DNA of 64,000 nt from Sphaerolaimus hirsutus. Its lineage: Eukaryota; Nematoda; Chromadorea; Monhysterida; Sphaerolaimidae. This document shows positions 47,001-56,000 of the stretch, piece by piece. The stretch's first letter is position 1. Each line of letters opens with the position of its first letter. The notes below the pieces were generated by a model, which did no database searches, was not told the origin of the DNA, and saw nothing but the letters and a program-made list of their open reading frames with translations. The stretch lies in NCBI GenBank assembly GCA_964036195.1, contig OZ038451.1, positions 6,700,529-6,764,528 of the forward strand. The letters run 5' to 3'. A program made the position numbers and the translations under genes.

Positions 47001-50000
47001 CATGGGCCAAATTTGCACCCATCAAAACAGCAGTTTCCACTCCCAGTAATTCTTGAATTTCTTCCGAAATCAGCTTGATTCCGCCGTCCTCGCGGATCGC
47101 CAGACCCTGAAAAATTTGGATTTGGAAATGTGCCAAATTGAATTTTTGTGATTAATTTTATTTATAAATGGGCTTGAAAGTTTTTTTGACGAATTACTGA
47201 ATCAAAAACAGGACACGTTTTCACATGCAAACTGCAAGCAAATAAACACGAACAGGTAAATAGGAGTCCTGCACCGTGTAAAGTGTCAAATGTCATACAA
47301 ATTTGTCAAATGTGATGCAAAATGTGAAAATTCATTTGACATTTTTGTTAAATTCACATTTCGCATAACATTTGATACATTTGTATGACATTTTACATGA
47401 CATTTAACACTTAACAGGGTGTGCGACCGCCCCAAGGGACAAACATGGGGTTCAGACGGGACTGGGATTTAGATTGAGCTTTTCATTTTCCGCATATCGA
47501 ACCGATACCAGGTACCAATTTTTAATCCGTTGAATGACCGGTGGTTTTCGGGAAATCTCGATTTAGCTGTTCTGTTGCTTTTTGTGAAGCTTTCGAATGC
47601 CATAATTTACCCAAGAAGCATTACTCGACTAGAAAAATTATCCGGACTAGGAAAGAGACCAAAAAAGTCCTGCCATTTTGCTGAACAATGGAATACAGTT
47701 CCGTTTGAATCCAAAAGACACATTTACATAGGAGACGTGAAAAAATAGGTTATGATGAAAATACATAAGGTGCAAGGGCACGCAAGGGGTGGGATTATAC
47801 GAGGTAGTGCCTAGGGTTGGCCGATGTTTTTTTAAAAAAAACATCGAGTTAAAAAAACGTTTTTTCCAACCCTAATAGTGCCTGCGCGATTTAAAAAGAA
47901 AATGTTTTAGAAAAATGGGGCCAATGAAAACCGTATAGCGAGAGAGAATAAGGGTGTTAATAGGAAAACCTGCTTTCGAATAGCGTTCAGATGGGGCACT
48001 TTGATTCCAAAATTTGCACATTTTCATGCACTGCACATTTTGCACATTTTCATGTGTCGATGCCACATATTCTAAGGTTACAAAAATTGAAAAATTTGAA
48101 AAAAGTAACGCGTCACTTTTCCAACTTTTTCAAAACTTTACTTCACATCTCACTCATCACAACTCACTTACCACTTTTCTTGTCACTTTACAACAGGGGT
48201 CTCCTAGGGGGGGGGGCTGGGGGGGGGGGGCTGCCCCCCCCCCAATCTGCCAGCTATCTATCTATCCCGGAGGCCGCTCAGCTATCTATCTATCCCGAGG
48301 CAAATTTTTTGGCTACTACCCCCAAAGACCCCCCCCCAAATCGCTCAGCTATCTATCTATCTGGAGTGGTTTTTGAGAAAATTTGCCCCAATTTTCGACC
48401 AAAATCACCAATTTTCGCACCTTTTTATAGTTTTTCACCTTCAAAATTGTGCTCTCCGGCTATATGCATGGTTATATGCCTGTTTTTAGCCATTTTAAAC
48501 CTACTTTTGACCACTTTTAACCGATTATTAGCGATTTTTTCCCCTTTCGGCCTTCTATGCACTGAAAAAGCCTATATATTTTGCCCCCACGAGCCCCCCC
48601 CAAGCCCCCCCCCCAGAAAATTTTTTCAGCTATCTATCCCTCCGGAGGAGCGATTTGCTATCTATCCAGCCCCCGCGAAGGCCAAAATCTTGGAGACCCC
48701 TGCTTTACAAGATACAAAATAAGTAGCCACAGATTTCACAAAGCCGGCCCCCATCTCCCAGTCGAACAAATTTTGGATGATATTTACATTTGCATATTTA
48801 CATATTAAGCAGAGCACTGCACATAAAGTTGAGTGCAGTGCAGTGCTTTTGGTAACTTTTGCTTACCCCAACAATGTGCAAACAGCTGTTTTGCGCTAGG
48901 ATTTGGTACACATTTTGAGATAAATATTTACGCTTTTTAATGGATTTTTACCTTTAGAAATTTGAATTTTGGAAAAGTGTCCAAAAATTCAAAAATTGTT
49001 TTACTAGAGATTTAGCTAGCCTTCAAGTTCTGGGTAAAAAGCTACGCGGAAAAAATACTTTCGTAAATATATATTATTACCAAAAATCACTGCTGTCACT
49101 TTGCTTTGCTAACTAAGTAACAAGTACCGAATATAAAAAATAAATAATTCAAGTGACACTATTCCAAAAAGTGAAATATTTTACACCTCATGTTGTAACT
49201 TTTACATAGAAGCCACAACGTGAAAATATTCACTGGAATACGGTAATCCCATACGGAGTAAACGCCCACCCAATCCAGATTTTGCTTTTTATAAATTTTG
49301 CTTTTTATACAGTGGATCAATTCAAAGCAGAGCACACACAGCACTACTCCTTTCTGCACATAATTAAATTTCTCTACTCGTCATGTGAGTAGGTACATTT
49401 TTATGTGAACTCGTAGGGTTGGAAAACTTTTTTTTAAATAAGTGTATGCAAGTAGAAATAGCAAAATGGTTTTATGGCGCTGGCGCCATTTGTATTCACC
49501 GCGCCACGGCGTGATTGGCGCCAACCAGGGACGTATCCAGGATTTTTGAGCGAGACTGTTTGCTCACAGCCCACGGCGAAGGGGGGGCTCAACCCCCCCC
49601 CCCCCGAAAATTGTACCTAAACAGTGATGGAATAGACAGAACTCTCTCTGCCAGCAGTGGCCGTCTACCAGTACGAATGACCGCCATGTAAATAAACTCA
49701 CTCTCAGGGGTTTCCTAGGGGGGGTAGGAAGGAGGGGGGTTAGGGGGGCGGGGGTTACCCTTGTAGTATATGTGCTTTTATATCCATTTTCACCTACTTT
49801 TAGCAATTTTCCTCCTTTTCTTCCTTCTATGCCTACATATTGAACCCCTGCGAAACCTACCCCACCAGAAATTTTTCAGCTCTCTATACCTCCGGAGGAG
49901 CGATTTGCTATCTATCCAACCCCCGGAGGGTCGAAATCTAGAATACCCCCGGGGGGGCTGGGGAGGGTGGCTGCCCCCACCCCAAATCCGCCAGCTATCT

Positions 50001-53000
50001 ATCGCGGAGGCCGCTCAGCTATCTATCTATTTTGGCTACTACCCCTTGAACCCCCCCCCCCAAATCGCTCAGCTATGTACCTACCTATCTGGAGAGATTT
50101 TTGAGAAATGTTGTCCTAATTTTTCGCTCAAAATCGTCAATTTTAATACCATTTTACCGTTTATCACCTTCAAAATCGCGGCTTTTGCCTATACGCATGT
50201 TTATATACCTTCAGCCTATTTTGGCTACTTTTAACCTGTTTTTGCGATTTTTTTCCCTTTCTGCCTTCTATGCATTGAAAAGCCTATATTTTTGCCCACG
50301 CTAGCCCCCAGAAAATTTTTCAGCTATCTATCCCTACGGATGTGCGATTTATTAACGATTTTTTTCGTCTTTCTGCCTTCTATGCACTGAAAAAGCCTAC
50401 ATATTTTGCGCCCGCGAGCCCCCCCCCCCCAGAAAAAAATTTCAGCTATCTATCCCTCCGGAGGAGCGATTTGCTATCTATACAGCCCCCGCGAGGGCCA
50501 AAATCTTGGAGACCCCTGCTCACTCTACCAATACATATGCATATGCGGCATGGAGGGGGTGACAGGCGCATGACGCAGCGTCAGGGGGGTGCCCCTCACC
50601 CCCCCCCCACCCTGGCTAACGTCCTAATTTGGAAGCACATTGGCTTATCTAAATACACCGTTTTATGTGCAGCACGACGTGGCGCCTACGAATGGCGCCA
50701 TTCCGCCACTGTGTCGGTTCAAATTTTAGGGGGGGGGGGTGAGGGAGGGGGTGCACTGATACGCACATCTGCCCATTACGCACATTTGCCCGTTTTTTTC
50801 ACTTGACACTTTTCCAAGTGATTTTCAGATATGAGTAAAATGAAAAACGCTGCGCAATGACATTAGTGAACTTTTTTCACTTCACTCATATCTGAAAATC
50901 ACTTGAAAAAGTGTCAAGTGAAAAAAACGGGCAAATGTGCGTATCAGGCCTGCCCCGGGTGAGTCTGCTGAAAAATCCTGCATACGCTCCCGAACTACAC
51001 CAACTTTTAATAACATGCATGCATGCATGCAGAAATGTAGGCTTTGACACTAATGACATTTTTGCGCGCATGCATTATAAAAAACGCAAAAACATTAATA
51101 CCTGTGTAAATAGTGTTTAGTATGTACAGGGTGCGGCAATTTAGACCTACACTCTAGATTTCGAGTAATTTGTCACTGGGTGGTCGGATTAAGGTCAAAT
51201 TTTAGGTCAACATTAACAACCGACTTTAAACGGCAGAGACTGCAAAAATATCTATACACTTAATATACAAATCGTCTCACAACTTTTTGGGTACACTAAG
51301 TGGGAAACATCTACACTAAACCCCAAAAATAGAGGTTAGAAACATACAGGGTCAATAGTGTCAACTTAGGGTGCAAGCCACTGGACAGTGCATAACAAAA
51401 GAAGCAAAAAATACCTCATCTGTGCTGCTGTACGGTTTGAATATCGGTCTGGGCTGGAAAAAAACGACACTTTTGATTTTCTGGTACATCTAAATACTTA
51501 TAATTCGCTATATATATATGACCTATTAGCCTCCAGTACATAACTCGCACTGGACTTATGTACCTAGTTCGTACGCAAAATGTGCGCGTACAGCAACCCA
51601 GACACAAAAATCTAAATTTAACTGATTTCGAGGTGAGAAAATGAGTTATATATTACGATTTTTTGTGGAAAATGGCGCGATTTTACGTACGAACGTGGTT
51701 GCGTACTAAAAATCGTATCTGACAATTACTAAAAACTTGGCACCAGAACACACAATGGGTGGGCCATTAGATAAATAGAAAACTAGTCAAGTAACAAGTG
51801 GAAGAGCATTCTTTCAGAAAACAAAAATTTGATGAAAATTTGAACATTCAGTAAACAGAACGACAATTTTCAGGTTCGAAAATACCTATACATTTGCATA
51901 AATATTTATATACGAGAGAATGTTTTTTATTTCAAACAGTCTAGTCAAGTGCAACACCCTGTGCCGAGTGAAATCCTTCTACATTTTTCGAGTTACGAGT
52001 TTACTTTTTGTCAAGCTGATGAGGCATGTTATGAGCCAAAAATATTGCCAGAAAGTTATAAAGGTAACCATAAAAATATTTATTTGGGAGTAGGACGGGA
52101 CGTGTTTTCGGGAGTGGTGAAAAAAGTTCTAGAAACATTGACAAAAAAAAATTTGAAGAAATAAAAATAAATCAGCACCAAAAGACCCGATTGCAGATTC
52201 CCCCAATTCAACGAAAATGCAAAATTTACTTTGGATAGCAGACACAGACGGGGGGGGGGATTTATAGTAATTTCAAAGCTGAATTAACAAAGAAAGATCA
52301 GAAAATTCAGCTTTCAGAAGGGATGGCCAAAAAAAGTTTGTTTTCAACGACCTGGGGGTTTTTTTCAATAAAACGGGGTGTTTTCCAAAAAGTTTTTTTT
52401 TGTAAAAGCGGTTTCTATGTTCGGGTTTAAAAAAAATTATTTAAAAAAAAACTTTGAAAAAAACCCTCGGCCATCCCTACCTTTAATCACACAAAACAAT
52501 AAAAATAAAATTTCTAACCTTGATTAATGAGATGGCGAGCGCGCCCTTTTTGATGTTGCCTTTAAGCGTATCGCAAATTTTGTCAACAAATTGATGGGGC
52601 ACAACGAACACCAAAATGTCCGCATCGATGCAAGTTTTCAGTAGATCGGGCTCGGCAACCTGCACAGGAATAAAAACATTCAAAATTATATGTTGTCAAT
52701 TTTGGACAATAAAATTTGTCAGTGACCGATTTTCACGTGACTTAAAATTTTCTTAAATGAAAAAATTACTAGGCATTTTCGATTTGTTACAGCAAATTCA
52801 TAAGCGTGGTAAGCATTAAGCTTTAAGTTAAGTTAACCAGTAAGCGGCGTTTACACGTTTTTTGGTAGATACCACAAAAATTTCGATTATTCTCAACCAT
52901 TTTTAGGATGAAAATCAATTAGCAGATAGATGGGACCAGAGGATTAGTAGCCAAAATCTTTGCCTCGGGATAGATAGATAGCTGAACAGCCCCGGTGATA

Positions 53001-56000
53001 GATAGACTGTATGGCGTTTGGGGGTGACGGTTTGTAACCCCCCTCCAACCCCCCCCCCATATTCCAAGATTTTGGCCCTCGCAGGGGCTGGATAGATAGC
53101 AAATCGCTCCTCCGGAGGGAGAGATAGCTGACAAAATTTTCTGGGGGGGGCTTGGGGGCGGGGGCACAATAAATGGGCTTTTTCAAGGTTAAGAAGGCAG
53201 AAACGAAAAAAATCACTAATAATCAGTTAAAAGTAGCCAAAAGTATGTTTTAAACAGCTAAAAATAGGTATATAACCATGTATATGGCCGGAAAGCACGA
53301 TTTTGAAGGTGAAAAACTATAAAAAGGTGCGAAAATTGGTGACTTTGAGCAAAAATTGGGGCAAAATTTCTCAACACCCACTCCAGATAGATAGAAAGCT
53401 GAGCGATTTGGGTGGGGTCTTTGGGGGTAGTAGCCAAAAATTTTGCCTAAGGATAGATAGATCCGGGTTACCCCCCCCCCCCAAAACCGCCCAGCTATCT
53501 CTCTATTCCGGAGGCCGCTCAGCCATCTATCTATCCCGGAGGCAAAATTTTGGCCTACTACCTCTTAAACCTACCCCCCCAAATCGCTCAGCTATCTACC
53601 TATCTGAAGCGATTTCTGAGAAACTATACCCCAATTTTCGCTCAAAATCGCTATTTATCATACCTTTTTATAGATTATCACCTCCAAAATCACGAGTTTT
53701 TGTTCCTATTTACCTATTTTCAGCTATTTTTAGTACTACATGCTCTTGTATACCCATTTTGAGCAATTTTACACCTACTTTTAGCGATTTTTCTCCGTTT
53801 TCTTCCTTCTACACCCTGAAAGAGCCTATATATTGAACCACCACAACCCCCCCCCCCAAAAAAACAAAATTTTCCAGCTATGTATCCCTCCGGAGGAGCG
53901 ATTTGCTATCTATCCAACCACTCGTAGGGTCAAAATTCAAGCTACCCCTGGCTTCACTGCATGGAACAATACCTATGTTTTATAGATTACGTAAAAACGC
54001 ACACTAGAAAACATATTTTTACAGAAAACATCGCTAGCGAGGCCGCGTAGAACAAATCCTCCGACAGCATGAAAAAAGTGTGGTCTAGCGTGCATCATTA
54101 CGGAATCTATGGAATCAGGGACGTAGCCAGGATCAGGGGTCTCCAGGATTTTGGCCCTCGCGGGGGCTGGATAGATAGCAAATTGCTCCTCCGGAGGGAT
54201 AGATAGCTGAAAAAATTTTCTGGGGGGGGGGCTGGGGGGGGGCTTGGGGGGGCTGGCGGGTAGGGTTCAAACGGGATCCCGATCCCGGATCCCGTGAAAT
54301 TCCGGGATTTACCAGTCCCGATCCCGATCCCGAAACCCCAATCCCGATCCCGATCCCGAAATCTTAAAAATACCAATCCCGATCCCGATCCCGAAAGTTT
54401 TCAAATCCCGATCCCGATCCCGAGAAACTCCCAAGTCCGGGATCCCGATCCCGGAAAAATTAGTGGAAATTATAAAAGGTGAAATAATGACGTTTTTGCA
54501 TGCAAAAAAGTGGATGCAAACCCCCAGCGTCAATTTTATGCCACTTTTCTGGCATCCAACAGTGTTTTGAGACCTTTATGAACAACTGTGAATGCCAGAA
54601 AAATGGCCAAAATCTCTATCCCTAGAACCCAATCCCGATCCCGGAAAAATGCCTATCCCAATCCCGATCCCGATCCCGTGACCCCAATCCCGGCCAATCC
54701 CGATCCCGAAATCTCAAAAAACCAATCCCGATCCCGATCCCGATCCCGAAACCCCAATCCCGATCCCAATCCCGAAATCTCAAAAAGTGAATCCCGATCC
54801 CGATCCCGATCCCGAAAAGTCAATCCCGTTTGAACCCTACTGGCGGGGGCACAATATATAGGCTTTTTCAAGGTTAAGAAGGCAGAAAGAGGAAAAAATC
54901 GCTAAGAATCAGTTAAAAGTAGCCAAAATTAGGTATAAAATGGCTCAAAATAGGTATATAACCATGTATATAGCCAGAAAGCCCGATTTTGAAGGTGAAA
55001 AACTATAAAAAGGTGCGGAAATTGGTGATTTTGAGCGAAAATTGGGGCAAAATTTCTCAAAAAGCCCCCCCAGCCCCCCCCCTCTAGGAGACCCCTGGCC
55101 AGGATTTTTGAGCGGGGGGGGCGGCCATTGGCGTTGGCATTGGCGCCATATACCACTGTATAGGTATGTATTTCACATGCGCTTGCGCGCTAAATTTTTG
55201 AAAGATGTCTTCAAAATCGTTGCACCAGAAGTCGTTTCCCGACATTTCTCATGTCTCACCCGGGAAGGGGGGGGCGCCCCCCCCCCCGCCCCCCCTGGCT
55301 ACGTCCTTGTATGGAAGTTGATGTTTGCCGCAAGCAGTGAAGCTGATACAATCATGATCGATCGAGGCAACGCACGTGTAAAGTATTGCATGTTGATTCC
55401 ACAAGAATGGTTGAAAAATCGCATTTTTTGTCGTCTCAGAAAAACCGTGTAAACGCTGCCTTGCGCAAGGCCGTATCCAGGGGGGGGCGGGGGGGGGGCT
55501 GCAGCCCCCCCCCCCTCCCGGGGCGAGACCAAAAAGTGACCGGAAAATGCGACTTTTTCAACGTCAGCGTAAAAAATTTTGCGCGCAAGCGCGCATTCTT
55601 CACCAGACACAAGGTATTATCATCGGATTTGCTCCATGTGGCCACAAATCATTGTAAATACACTCAATGTTGATTTTTTTTGCTGTTTTGTATGTATATT
55701 TACATACATATACAGCATTCCATGGCGCTGACGCCAACGCCAATGGCGCCAAGGCGTGGCGCCTACTAATGGCTAAAATTCCGCCACTATGTAGCTAAAA
55801 TTTTAGGGGGGGGGGGCTGAGCCCCCCCCCCTCGCCGGCCTCCGTAAATAAGCAGCCCCCCCCCGCTCAAAAATCCTGGATACGTCCCTGGCCTTGCGCA
55901 AATTTGCCGACATAATTAGCATGGCGATTTTGTATCAAACGTAGCGCAATTACAATGTAAAAAAATATTTTTTTTCACTATCTATATGTCACATAAAAAG

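Larger units (their letters stand above)
54116..55309. mobile_element. Outer hAT-like CAGGGACGTAGCCAGG element of a triple nest
   Basis: CAGGGACGTAGCCAGGAT at the left and CTGGCTACGTCCTTG at the right. The flanks TATGGAAT and TATGGAAG match at 7 of 8. Almost all of its length is the two younger elements inside it, plus a GGCGGCCATTGGCG core and a TGCGCTTGCGCGC block. Confidence 0.85.

Noticed and set aside
47530..47748. 72-codon plus-strand frame
   Set aside because: Lies in GPD1 intron 3, with no motif, splice site or homology that I recognise.
51949..52164. 71-codon plus-strand frame with an [17 protein letters not shown] stretch
   Set aside because: Composition is fair, but it has no start context, no recognisable domain and lies antisense in a GPD1 intron. 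Kept only as a possible relic.
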